Shown here: positions 17,801 through 25,808 of the stretch, one piece after another
Layout: each line of letters begins with the position of its first letter
Position numbering within the stretch: the stretch's first letter is position 1
Assembly (NCBI GenBank): GCA_944380545.1
Contig: CALWHV010000005.1
Coordinates: 1-64,000, forward strand
Source: an uncultured Eubacterium sp.
GTDB lineage: Bacteria > Bacillota > Clostridia > Oscillospirales > Acutalibacteraceae
Direction: 5' to 3'
Length of the DNA: 64,000 bases
Program-made: the position numbers and the translations under genes
Notes under the pieces: model-generated
The model's input: only the letters and a program-made list of their open reading frames with translations
Databases searched by the model: none
Told to the model about the DNA's origin: nothing

Positions 17801-20800
17801 TGCGCTGGGAGTCCAGCAGCGGCGATGTTGCGGTTGACCGCAGCGGCAAGGTGACCCCCACCACGGACGCCACCGCCTGCTATGCCACCATTACCGTTTA
17901 TGCGGACGATTATTTCGGAAACACGGTTTCAGACAGCGTTGTCGTGGCATTCTCAAGAACGCAGGCAACGGGCATAACGCTTGATAAAACGGAGCTTTCC
18001 GGCAAAACCGGCGAGGGCGCGAGCCTCAAGGCGGAGGTTCAGCCGTGGCTCGGTCTTGTTTCCGGCGCGGACATCAAGGATGTTATCTGGAAATCGAGCG
18101 ACGAGGGCGTTGCCACCGTTGACGGCAACGGCAATGTTAAATATGTTTACGGCGGCGAGTGCGTGATTTACGCCATAACGGCGGACGGCGGCCACACGGC
18201 GGAGTGCAGGGTCACCGTTTCCACGAATTACGACGCGCTGCAAAACCTTATAAATACATACAAAAACCTGAATCTTCAGGCGGAAAATTATTATCCGGAC
18301 ACCTATAACGCCCTGATGAGCGCGCTTGACGAGGCGCAGGCGATGGTAGACGCCGCCTCCTCTACGCAGGACGAGGCGGACGCGATGTACGAGCGCCTTG
18401 AGGCGGCGTACAACGGGCTCAAGAAATACACCTTTATCCAAAAGGTAGAGCTTTATCTGGACGGCGAGGAAACGGACGATTATTATCAGTACGACCTCTC
18501 CCTGTTCCAGGACGGCATCTCTTATAAAAACGCAAAGCTCAACCTCAAGGTTAGGCTTTATCCCGGCAACGCTGATTACGAAAGCGTTGAATGGACCACC
18601 TCCACAGCGAATATCGCCGTAACGCAGGACGGCGTTGCAAGCCCCGCGATAGATGACAGCTGCTACGGTATGGTGACCTGCACGGTTACGGACCATTTCG
18701 GCAATCAGTACAGCGATGATGTTTGGGTTTCGTTTGCTTACACCCCGGTAACGGGCATCAGCATTAACGAAAGCGAGATAGGCGGCAGCATAGGCGGCAC
18801 CTTCCAGCTCAACGCGGCCGTGGAGCCGGTCGGCGTTCTCGGCATCGGCGCGGCAACCATTCAGAAGGTGTTCTGGCAGTCCGATAACGAGGCGGTTGCA
18901 ACGGTTGACCAAACCGGCCTTGTAACCTTTACCGGCGCGGGCGCAACAACCATCCGCGTAACAAGCTACGACGGCGGCTACACCGCCGAGTGCCGCGTTT
19001 CCACAGAGGGCGACAGAACCGCCCTTAACGAGGCGATAGAAAAATACGCAGGCGTAAATTATATGGATTACACATATGATTACGGTATGGCGTTCAAGCA
19101 GGCGTATGAAAACGCCGTTGCGGCGGTGAATGACGACACGCTGCTTCAAAGCGAGATAGACGAGGCTGCAGCCGCCCTCAACGCCGCGGGCGAGGCGCTT
19201 GCCGGCAACGAATTTATCAAGGCGAGCGTTATAAAGCTTCATTTTGACGATTACAAGCAGAACCTGGTGTGGAACTACGGCGACCCGAAGCAGAGCGGCG
19301 AGCTTGAGGATTCCGCCGCGGCGCACAGCTTTAACAGCGACGAGGCGGGAACGGGCTACAAGGCAAAATCGGTGCTTACGGCGTCCATCCCTGCGGAGGC
19401 TGCGGCGAATTATCCCTCGATTTCCTGGAGTATCGTAAGCTCAAGCGGCGCAGATGTGAAAATCAACGGCGCGGTCGCAGAGGTGGAGCAGTCAAGCACA
19501 ACCAGCCCGAACGCCCGCGCGGAGCTTATCGTAACGGCTACCGACACCTACGGCAGAACCGTAACGAGGAACATAAGGGTCGTTGTTTCAGACAATATCG
19601 TTACCGGCATTTCGCTTGACCAAACGAATGTTGAAAGATACGCCAACGAGGGCGCGTTCAAGCTCAACGCAACCGTAACGCCGGACAACGCCTATGCAAA
19701 GGATATAATCTGGCGCTCCAGCAACACGAATATCGCCACGGTGGACGGCAACGGCAATGTTGCCCCCGTAAACACCGGCACGGCGGTCATAACCGCGGAG
19801 ACCTTTGACGGCGGCTACAAGGCAACCTGCACCGTTACCTTTAAAACGGACTACACCCAGCTTGCCGAGCTGTGCGCAAGGTATCTTGAATTTTATAACA
19901 GCACAAAGGATACGCATACCTACACGAACGCCTCTCTTGCAAACTTCAAAACGGCGATAGACCTTGCCGAAAAGGTGGTGAGCGAGGGCGTTGCGGACCA
20001 GGCAGATGTTCAGATTGCGATAGACACGCTCAACAACGCCTATAACGCGCTTGAAAAATTTGTTGCGGTAACGGGCGTTTCACTTGCCCTTGTTGAAAAC
20101 GAAAACGCCGTTTTGGCAAACGAGGGCTATGTAAGCTATTCCGCCACAACGCTGAACGGCAAGCAGCTACAGCTCAGCGCTGTGCTTGAGCCTGCAAACT
20201 GCACGGGCGCGGATATAGAATGGAGCTCGTCGAGCGACAGCATCACCGTTGACGAAAACGGCATTGTTACAAAGAGCGGACTCTCCGCAGGTCACGCCGT
20301 TATAACGGCAAAGGCAACGGACGAGGCGGGCAACACCGCCGAGGGCAGCATCATAGTTGCGTTCACGCTCGTAAGGGTAAGCAGCGTCTCGTTTGACACG
20401 GAGATGGTTTACGGCGCGCCGGGCGAAACGGCGCAGCTCAGCCCTGTATTCGAGCCGAGCCTCGCAACCTATCAGCACTGCACATATGTTTCCTCAAATC
20501 CGGAGATCGCCACGGTGGACGACAGCGGCAAGGTCACCTTCATAAAGGGCGGCCAGTGTACGATAACGGCGTATTCGATCGACGGCGGCTATTCCGCCTC
20601 TGTGACGGCGTACACCACGAACGACACCTCCGCGCTCAAGGCAAAAATAGCCGAGGTATCCTCCGTAAACTATATGGATTACGAATACGAATACGGTATT
20701 GCGTTCAAGACCGCGCTTGAAACGGCGCAAACGGTCGCCGCGGATTACGCCGCAACGCAGGAGGCGATAGACACCGCCTGCGCCGAGCTTATCGAGGCGT

Positions 20801-21465
20801 ATAACGCTTTGGCGGAGCATCCGTTCATCGCCCCCGGCGAGCTTGCGCTCAAGATAAACGGGCAGAATGTGGAGGATAACGCCGCCTATGTTAAGGATGA
20901 GCTTACCAATCAGGTTGTTATCACCGCCTCCTACGCCGCGGGCGCAATGGTTAAATCGGCTGTGCTCACCTATGAAAACGCCGAAAATCTTACGGCGCAG
21001 GTCAGCGGCAATGTTGTTACCGTAACCAAGGATAACGACACCGAGTACGGCAGCATAACCGTTAGATACACCGTAACGGATGATTACGACCGCGTTTCCG
21101 AGATAGTGCGCACCATAAAGGTGACCGATAAGGTGCAGATGATAGAGAGCTTCAGCTTCGTCTATAACGGGCAGGAGGTTCAAAGCGTAACGCACGAATC
21201 AAACACGATGGTGGATCTGAGAAACGCAAGCGTTCAGCTCTCCGTAAAAACTTATCCGGAGGCCGCGGAGGCTTACACGGATATCCAGTGGTCTTCAAAC
21301 AACAGCAAGGTCGTAGTTGACCAAAACGGTCTTGTAACGGTCGATATAGGCATCGGCGACATTGCTACCAAAACCTTCACCGGCACCATAACCTGCCGCA
21401 TAACGCTGAGCGACGGCACGGTGCTTTCAAAGGATATTACAGTAACATTCAGCCGCAAATATTAA
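14845..21465 (+). CDS. Giant secreted protein with Big_2 and FIVAR-like helical repeats
   Basis: A 2,206-residue exported protein. A signal peptide (RLLSILLAVLMVAGVSAPGF, ending ALAAE) is followed by many bacterial Ig-like (Big_2) domains, recognisable by W-x-S-S-D-x-x-I/V-A-T-V-D and GxCxIxAxTxDGG patterns. From about residue 865 a composite unit repeats with a period of roughly 260 residues: a three-helix FIVAR-like segment (starts near 866, 1125, 1390, 1669, 1927), a beta region, then a Big_2 domain. No LPXTG motif, SLH domain or C-terminal helix is seen, so it is released or held by other means. The start is ATG 14845 after CGGAGG; TTG 14836 is in frame but too near that site. The next gene is 17 bp downstream. 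Confidence 0.85.
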   Translation: MKTTAGKRLLSILLAVLMVAGVSAPGFSALAAETEGGSGIEIGDVIEIFYEDGTLVPEYEEDGETQFIQHLTEGDKVQFTYQLIDYVMPDNGYVKWTSDTPTVCDVTEDGIVRAFDSSKGAAVRLWIDNEVATIPLIGSVLKTVFEKALFNDTVNIDTMDTDAIIALVEAAFGSDSLLDQYIDSYKGELIDSLREYLEKVNTKITVSLYDGNDVLIDSDTMSVCVDKSQEPYADFIPNGTHITNKQDLPTTVAVGSTLQLSACTTPTRLHMGVIYSVKNSSIFSSGKVIATVDDTGLVTFKNPGEVTILVSPDTDGFIQNLLKYINYIYELGDFSSIDSSQVADILIKYVGLDINRTVLTAILDACFAISDIVGDSANAVQLTATAVRVIANIIYQFTTNDSITFTVVEGVPVTDFQITGATTVREGTDIQLEIDGVEPEAADTSDITWSSSDPSIASVDPKTGVVTGRDAGGSLGQLSKQEVTITATSAANNVSKSVTITVTGRVGNYLSDVEVTADSSSLNLGQSQYMHAAVYPQRVAESDLLSFVWGVKTTNAETGEEEIIWASDPYQETDAEGNPLYDENGEPVMNSGVASNGIGSIDKDGLYTAVAGGNCTVVCKAQTGYELAGSYLEISSVQDEMDIDNGQPVTGLDISVTGSVGGSDVAVTEADINGEKSLYAVVQIKAGDANVTYTGKGVSLAVDIEPQDATNKNLIWYVDNENYELETSASGDTATIKLKAFVAEEAQSANIYCTSADGAVKSNVVTVTVARNYAVSNTIDGDELSVTNGKTLSVTHTMEFEGSLTGSNAATRDANWYAADPELVEIVSKDTSSGNAVIKGVDVGTTTLYCVSTDGGIVDTAKVTVYPDKERLSEILHLCERAMLYRTEENAQYYAEYMRLLNYCYYVNENLVLVSQDVVNTYADDLLYVFYQLGGYVGFNEIRITDNTGAEAADYISVDVSSFLYKDTSYQLSYEIYPETAMYSNLRWESSSGDVAVDRSGKVTPTTDATACYATITVYADDYFGNTVSDSVVVAFSRTQATGITLDKTELSGKTGEGASLKAEVQPWLGLVSGADIKDVIWKSSDEGVATVDGNGNVKYVYGGECVIYAITADGGHTAECRVTVSTNYDALQNLINTYKNLNLQAENYYPDTYNALMSALDEAQAMVDAASSTQDEADAMYERLEAAYNGLKKYTFIQKVELYLDGEETDDYYQYDLSLFQDGISYKNAKLNLKVRLYPGNADYESVEWTTSTANIAVTQDGVASPAIDDSCYGMVTCTVTDHFGNQYSDDVWVSFAYTPVTGISINESEIGGSIGGTFQLNAAVEPVGVLGIGAATIQKVFWQSDNEAVATVDQTGLVTFTGAGATTIRVTSYDGGYTAECRVSTEGDRTALNEAIEKYAGVNYMDYTYDYGMAFKQAYENAVAAVNDDTLLQSEIDEAAAALNAAGEALAGNEFIKASVIKLHFDDYKQNLVWNYGDPKQSGELEDSAAAHSFNSDEAGTGYKAKSVLTASIPAEAAANYPSISWSIVSSSGADVKINGAVAEVEQSSTTSPNARAELIVTATDTYGRTVTRNIRVVVSDNIVTGISLDQTNVERYANEGAFKLNATVTPDNAYAKDIIWRSSNTNIATVDGNGNVAPVNTGTAVITAETFDGGYKATCTVTFKTDYTQLAELCARYLEFYNSTKDTHTYTNASLANFKTAIDLAEKVVSEGVADQADVQIAIDTLNNAYNALEKFVAVTGVSLALVENENAVLANEGYVSYSATTLNGKQLQLSAVLEPANCTGADIEWSSSSDSITVDENGIVTKSGLSAGHAVITAKATDEAGNTAEGSIIVAFTLVRVSSVSFDTEMVYGAPGETAQLSPVFEPSLATYQHCTYVSSNPEIATVDDSGKVTFIKGGQCTITAYSIDGGYSASVTAYTTNDTSALKAKIAEVSSVNYMDYEYEYGIAFKTALETAQTVAADYAATQEAIDTACAELIEAYNALAEHPFIAPGELALKINGQNVEDNAAYVKDELTNQVVITASYAAGAMVKSAVLTYENAENLTAQVSGNVVTVTKDNDTEYGSITVRYTVTDDYDRVSEIVRTIKVTDKVQMIESFSFVYNGQEVQSVTHESNTMVDLRNASVQLSVKTYPEAAEAYTDIQWSSNNSKVVVDQNGLVTVDIGIGDIATKTFTGTITCRITLSDGTVLSKDITVTFSRKY

Positions 21466-21482
21466 GAGGGGAAGGGTAAGTA

Positions 21483-22778
21483 ATGAAAAAGGCAACTAAA
21501 AAATATATTTCGCTGCTGCTGGCGGCGGTGCTTGCTCTCTCCTGCTTTGCGGGGGCAACGGTGGCTTCTGCGGAAAGTGATGTTGAGATAAACGCCGCCA
21601 ATTTCCCTAACGCCGCGTTTCGCTCCTTCATAAGCACGCTTTATGACACGGATCAAAACGGCTTTCTGAGCGCGGAGGAACGCGCCGTTGAGGATATGTT
21701 CATCTTTTGTGCAGAGCCTGTTGAGGATATAACGGGCATAGAGCATTTTGCATCGCTCAAAAGCCTTAACGCCGGCTATGTGGGACTTAAAACCGCAGAT
21801 CTTTCCGCGCTTGTTGCGCTTGAGAGCCTAACGATAAACGGCAACAGCATCACCTCGCTCGATCTCTCTGCAAACACCTCGCTCAGGGTGGTGCGCTGCA
21901 ACGGCAACAACTCGCTTTCACAGCTTGTTCTGCCGCCGAGCGTTGTGGAGCTGTGGTGCGATGACTGCGCGCTGACCTCGCTTGATGTCAGCGCCTGCGC
22001 GGGGCTTCAGCGGCTGTTTTGCGCGCATAATCAGATAGCGTCGCTCGATCTTTCGCACAACGCCGCGCTCACTGAGATCCGCTGCGCCGACAACAGGCTT
22101 GCATCGCTCGATCTTTCCGCAAGCACGGCGCTTCAGGAAACGAATCCCGATATGATAGGCCCGCAACGCGTTAGCTCGGCGCTCTCGTTCTCCGGCAAAA
22201 CGGTGCTGGCTCCCGTGGCTGTTGCAAACGCGGCGATGGTTTCTGCACCGCAGGGCTCCGGCGTGTCGTATAACGCCTCGCTCGCGGCGTTTGAGATGCA
22301 GGCGCTGCCGCAGGGCTCCTTTGAATATTCATATAATGTAAGCAATTCCGCCGCCACGGGCGCAATGGAGGTGCTTGTTGAAACAACACGCGATTTCTTT
22401 GTTGTTTCGTTCTACGCCTCGCAGGGCGGCGAGCTGATAGACTACGCCTACACGGCTGCGGGCGGCAGCGTTGACGCGCCGGCTATCCCGCAGGGCGACG
22501 GCTGCCCCTCGTGGAGCGCCGCCGCGCAAAATATAACGGCGGATACGGATATATATGTAGTCCGCGCCGAGCAGCATTCGCATAAGGCCGTTTCAATCAG
22601 CGAGGACGATGTTATCACCGTACGCTGCACGGTCTGCGGCGATGAATATACGGTCGCTTTCAGAGACTGCTACAACAGCCGCAGCGGCGAGGCGGGCTAT
22701 GACGCCGCCGTAGACGCAAACGGCGACGGCTATATCAATTCGCACGATTTTGCGCTTCTTCACGGATATACGGGCTGA
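21483..22778 (+). CDS. Secreted leucine-rich-repeat protein with half a dockerin
   Basis: A 431-residue exported protein. Signal peptide about 1-30 (SLLLAAVLALSCFAG). Next comes the cap seen in many Clostridia LRR proteins (NFPNAAFRSFI, then an EF-hand-like loop DTDQNGFLSAEE). About six short LRR units follow (LTSLDVSACAGLQRLFCAHN, IASLDLSHNAALTEIRCADN and similar). A beta region of InlB-repeat type (VVSFYASQGGELID) leads to a C-terminal DANGDGYINSHDFALLHGY, one dockerin-like calcium loop; a full dockerin has two. It is probably co-transcribed with the Big_2 gene. It may bind polysaccharide, protein or a cohesin; unproven. Confidence 0.82.
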   Translation: MKKATKKYISLLLAAVLALSCFAGATVASAESDVEINAANFPNAAFRSFISTLYDTDQNGFLSAEERAVEDMFIFCAEPVEDITGIEHFASLKSLNAGYVGLKTADLSALVALESLTINGNSITSLDLSANTSLRVVRCNGNNSLSQLVLPPSVVELWCDDCALTSLDVSACAGLQRLFCAHNQIASLDLSHNAALTEIRCADNRLASLDLSASTALQETNPDMIGPQRVSSALSFSGKTVLAPVAVANAAMVSAPQGSGVSYNASLAAFEMQALPQGSFEYSYNVSNSAATGAMEVLVETTRDFFVVSFYASQGGELIDYAYTAAGGSVDAPAIPQGDGCPSWSAAAQNITADTDIYVVRAEQHSHKAVSISEDDVITVRCTVCGDEYTVAFRDCYNSRSGEAGYDAAVDANGDGYINSHDFALLHGYTG

Positions 22779-22793
22779 TAAACGATTCATAAC

Positions 22794-22826
22794 TGCGCCG
22801 CCCCAAAAAGGCGGCGCAATTTTTTT
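22794..22826 (+). terminator. Terminator after the LRR gene
   Basis: A 9-bp stem TGCGCCGCC/GGCGGCGCA (22794-22802, 22810-22818) with a 7-base A-rich loop and a seven-T run. Confidence 0.92.
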
Positions 22827-22845
22827 GTATTCCAATATTTATTCC

Positions 22846-22919
22846 TTGAATAAATGCGCCGTATCATTTATAATAAAATCAGCGGCGGCTCAGCTTCGTG
22901 CGAGGCGCGCCCCGCCGCC
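22846..22919 (+). promoter_or_regulatory. Promoter of the FN3 gene with a 5' stem-loop
   Basis: TTGAAT (22846-22851), 17-bp spacer, TATAAT (22869-22874). The expected start near 22881 coincides with a hairpin: GCGGCGG (22882-22888) pairs with CCGCCGC (22912-22918), with a second short stem GCTTCG/CGAGGC inside. The ribosome site GGGAG lies beyond it. Confidence 0.7.
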
Positions 22920-22944
22920 TAAAATCCTTTATGGGAGTGGTAAA

Positions 22945-25080
22945 ATGAAAAGATTTATAAGCCTCTTTTTAAGCGTTTTGCTTGCGCTTTCAGTGCTGCC
23001 CGCAGGGGCTGCGTTTGCGTCGGAAGAAACGATGGCGATAAGCGCGGGGCAGAGCGTCACCGTCAAGCTCGACGGCGCAGGCAATGTTCAGGAGCTTGTG
23101 TTCAAGCCGGTAAGAGACGGCGAATACAGAATATTCTCTCAGGCGCAGACGGGAACAGACCCGTACTGCCTGTTCCTTGATTCGGCGGGCGACCTCGTTT
23201 TGCCGCAGACGGATACGGACGATACCGTGCTTGAGAGCGGCAGGAATTTTAATTTTGATTTCACGGCGCAGCTTTCCGCCGGCGAGGCGTACACCATCGC
23301 CTGCGGAGTTAATAATGCGTCGTCCGCTGTTTCGTACAGCGTGACTGTGATTGAGCTCAACCCTCCGGCTGCTCCGGATGCGGTCGGCGGCCTTAAGGCG
23401 CAGGATATAACCCAAACGGGCTTCACCGTTGTTTGGGAGCCCTCCGCCGGCGCGGATTCCTATGTGGTCTACGACCCGTCCACCGATCCGGCAAAGGCCG
23501 TGACCGGCATAACGGAATGTAAATATACCGTGACCGGCCTTAAAGCGAACACGCAGTATGAGGTGCGCGTGCTTGCCAGCAATCAGGGCGTTACCTCAGC
23601 TGCTTCAACCGTCACGGTAAAAACACTCGGCGAGCCTGAGCCCGAACCTGTAGACCCGCCCTCAGCCCCCACGGGCTATAATGTTTACGCCAGGGGCGAC
23701 AACGGCACTGATCTGTATCTTGAATGGAACGCAAGCGAGCGCGCCGACGGCTACAGAGTGTATATCACTAACGGAAATTACGGCGAGCCGGGCTACCAGG
23801 AGATACTCAAGGGCATAACAACCGAAAACCGCTTTGTGTTCACCGACCTCACCGCCGGCTGGGACTACAGAGTTATGGTGGTTGCGTTCAACGACGGCGG
23901 CAGCGCCTCGTCAAAGGTAACGGTGTGCGCCGCTCTCCCGCGCGTTGAGGGCGCGTCTGCGTCGCGCTCCGGCGGCAGCGTAACCGTTAAATGGCAGGAT
24001 ATGCCCTGCCACGGCTATGTTATCCAGTGGGGCACGGACGAGAAATTCGCCTCCTATTCCGGCAGCGTAACGATAAGCGGCTCCGCCGTCAACAGCTATA
24101 CAATTAAAAACGCCCCCGCGGGCACCTGCTATGTAAGGGTCAGGGCGTGGCGCAATTTCGGCTCGGAAAAGGTGTACGGCGAATTTTCCTCTCCGGCAAA
24201 GGCGGGAGCTGCTCCGCTTGCGCCGTCCGGCTTTGAGGTTTACGCCAGGGGCGACAACGGCACGGATCTTTATCTCAGGTGGAACGGCAACACCGGCGCG
24301 GACAACTTCAGGGTCTATATCTATTCCGGCACTCCCGGCACTTCAAGCTACAGGGAGACCCTTAAGGGCGTAACCACGGAGAACCGCTATGTGTTCACGG
24401 ATCTTACCGCCGCGTGGGAATATAATGTTATGGTGGTTGCCGCCAATGATTACGGCACAACCTCCGCAAAAACGATGATAAGCGCCGCGCCGCAGAACAT
24501 AGAGGCGGCCTACGCTATCACGGACGGCTCCGCGGTCAATATTATGTGGGATGCCGTTGCGTGCCACGGCTATGTTTTGCAGTGGTCTAAAGCAAGCGAT
24601 TTTTCATCCGTTGAGGGCAGCGTTAACATAAACGGCTCGGAAAACATCACATACACTTTGTATCTTGCCGATGCGTCCGAATACTATGTGCGCGTAAGGG
24701 CGTTCAGAAATTCCAGGGGCGAGTTTATAGGCGGCGGCTATTCGCCGGCAGCGTCGCTCAAAACGCTTGGGCTTGACGAAGCAGAGGAGGCCGCGCGGCT
24801 CGTAAACCTTATCATATCCGAAACAGAGGGGCTGGCGCTTGACGAAGCTCTTGCCCAAAACGGCGCGGAGGCGCTGGTGATGTATGCCGATATGTATAAC
24901 GACGAGCAGTTCCTCGCCGAGGTGGTGGGCTATATCGCCGTTATGGCAGGCGAGACCGTCAACAGCTATCCCGGCTGGGAGGATGAGACGGTGCCGCTTT
25001 ACTGCACTGCGCAGATCGATTCAGACGGCAGAGTGACGATCACCCTGCTTATGGACGAGGAGATGGCTGCGCTCGGATGA
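22945..25080 (+). CDS. Secreted fibronectin type III repeat protein
   Basis: A 711-residue exported protein with signal peptide (FISLFLSVLLALSVLPAGAA), a pre-peptidase-like beta domain (about 30-130), then about five FN3 domains. A two-domain unit is duplicated: NVYARGDNGTDLYLEWN near residue 245 and EVYARGDNGTDLYLRWN near 432, 187 residues apart, each followed by a second FN3 with CHGYVIQW or CHGYVLQW. The final 100 residues form a separate alpha/beta segment I do not recognise. No anchor signal is visible. ATG 22945 follows GGGAGTGG; upstream in-frame codons lie before the promoter. Likely a cell-surface or secreted adhesion or scaffold protein. Confidence 0.82.
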   Translation: MKRFISLFLSVLLALSVLPAGAAFASEETMAISAGQSVTVKLDGAGNVQELVFKPVRDGEYRIFSQAQTGTDPYCLFLDSAGDLVLPQTDTDDTVLESGRNFNFDFTAQLSAGEAYTIACGVNNASSAVSYSVTVIELNPPAAPDAVGGLKAQDITQTGFTVVWEPSAGADSYVVYDPSTDPAKAVTGITECKYTVTGLKANTQYEVRVLASNQGVTSAASTVTVKTLGEPEPEPVDPPSAPTGYNVYARGDNGTDLYLEWNASERADGYRVYITNGNYGEPGYQEILKGITTENRFVFTDLTAGWDYRVMVVAFNDGGSASSKVTVCAALPRVEGASASRSGGSVTVKWQDMPCHGYVIQWGTDEKFASYSGSVTISGSAVNSYTIKNAPAGTCYVRVRAWRNFGSEKVYGEFSSPAKAGAAPLAPSGFEVYARGDNGTDLYLRWNGNTGADNFRVYIYSGTPGTSSYRETLKGVTTENRYVFTDLTAAWEYNVMVVAANDYGTTSAKTMISAAPQNIEAAYAITDGSAVNIMWDAVACHGYVLQWSKASDFSSVEGSVNINGSENITYTLYLADASEYYVRVRAFRNSRGEFIGGGYSPAASLKTLGLDEAEEAARLVNLIISETEGLALDEALAQNGAEALVMYADMYNDEQFLAEVVGYIAVMAGETVNSYPGWEDETVPLYCTAQIDSDGRVTITLLMDEEMAALG

Positions 25081-25127
25081 CGGGGCGTGACATCAAATTA
25101 ACGGCATTTTAATAAAATAAAGGCTTT

Positions 25128-25163
25128 CACCCGTTCGGCGCGGCGCCGGACGGGTGCTTTTTT
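25128..25163 (+). terminator. Terminator after the FN3 gene
   Basis: A long GC stem: CACCCGTTCGGCGC pairs with GCGCCGGACGGGTG (25128-25156, with one T/G wobble region), then a run of T to 25163. Confidence 0.9.
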
Positions 25164-25232
25164 GCCCGTTATCGGTAAAATAGATAAAATTTTAACAAAA
25201 TATTTAAAATAATTATTAAAAAGTATGGATTT

Positions 25233-25260
25233 TTGTTAATTTTTATAGTAAAATTAACAG
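25233..25260 (+). promoter_or_regulatory. Inverted repeat upstream of the hydrogenase operon
   Basis: TTGTTAATTTT (25233-25243) and AAAATTAACAG (25250-25260) form an 11-bp inverted repeat with one mismatch around TATAGT, which may be a -10 element. No good -35 is found at the right spacing. A bound regulator here would overlap the promoter or early transcript. The arms contain TTGTTAA/TTAACA, the Rex half-site, but at 14-base spacing instead of the usual 4. Confidence 0.4.
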
Positions 25261-25289
25261 TAATATGTTTAATTTTCAGGGGGTATTTT

Positions 25290-25808
25290 ATGAAGCATTC
25301 GCTCACGGACGAAACACGCAGCCAGCGCGAAGCGCTGGAAAAGGTGTTTGCAAAATATAAGGACACTCCCGGCAGGCTTATGCCCGTTTTGCAGGAGGCG
25401 CAGGATATCTACGGCTATCTGCCGTACGAGATACAGCAGCGCATTTCAGACGCGCTTCGCATCCCCATTTCCGATGTTTACGGCGTCGCGTCCTTTTACA
25501 GCCAGTTCAACCTTTCGCCAAAGGGCAAGCACAGGATTTCCGTCTGCCTCGGCACGGCGTGCTATGTTAAGGGCGCAAACAAGGTGCTTGAAAAGATAGA
25601 GGAAAGGCTCGGCATCAAAAACGGCGAGTGCACGGATGACAGGCTCTTCAGCATAGATTCCTGCCGCTGCGTGGGCGCGTGCGGCCTTGCGCCCGTCATT
25701 ATGATAGACGACGAGGTCTACGGCAACCTTGATGTCAATAAGGTGGACGCCATACTTGATATGTATATCAGCAACGAGAAGGGCGGTGAGTCGGATGACG
25801 ATAAATGA
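25290..25808 (+). CDS. hydC: Electron-bifurcating hydrogenase, NuoE-like subunit HydC
   Basis: A 172-residue thioredoxin-like [2Fe-2S] protein. Cluster ligands are Cys86 and Cys91 (CLGTACYVKGA) and Cys127 and Cys131 (CVGACGLAP). The helical N-terminus (LMPVLQEAQDIYGYLP) is typical of NuoE. Length is normal. The start is ATG 25290 after CAGGGGGT. It is the first gene of hydCBA and overlaps hydB by 14 bp. In the complex it passes electrons with HydB between NADH, ferredoxin and the hydrogenase subunit. Confidence 0.93.
   Translation: MKHSLTDETRSQREALEKVFAKYKDTPGRLMPVLQEAQDIYGYLPYEIQQRISDALRIPISDVYGVASFYSQFNLSPKGKHRISVCLGTACYVKGANKVLEKIEERLGIKNGECTDDRLFSIDSCRCVGACGLAPVIMIDDEVYGNLDVNKVDAILDMYISNEKGGESDDDK

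Noticed and set aside
17953-19326. 457-codon minus-strand frame inside the Big_2 gene
   Set aside because: Opposite a clear repeat protein; it mirrors the repeat codons.
25233-25260. Canonical Rex operator
   Set aside because: Half-sites are 14 bases apart, not 4, so the standard Rex dyad does not fit.
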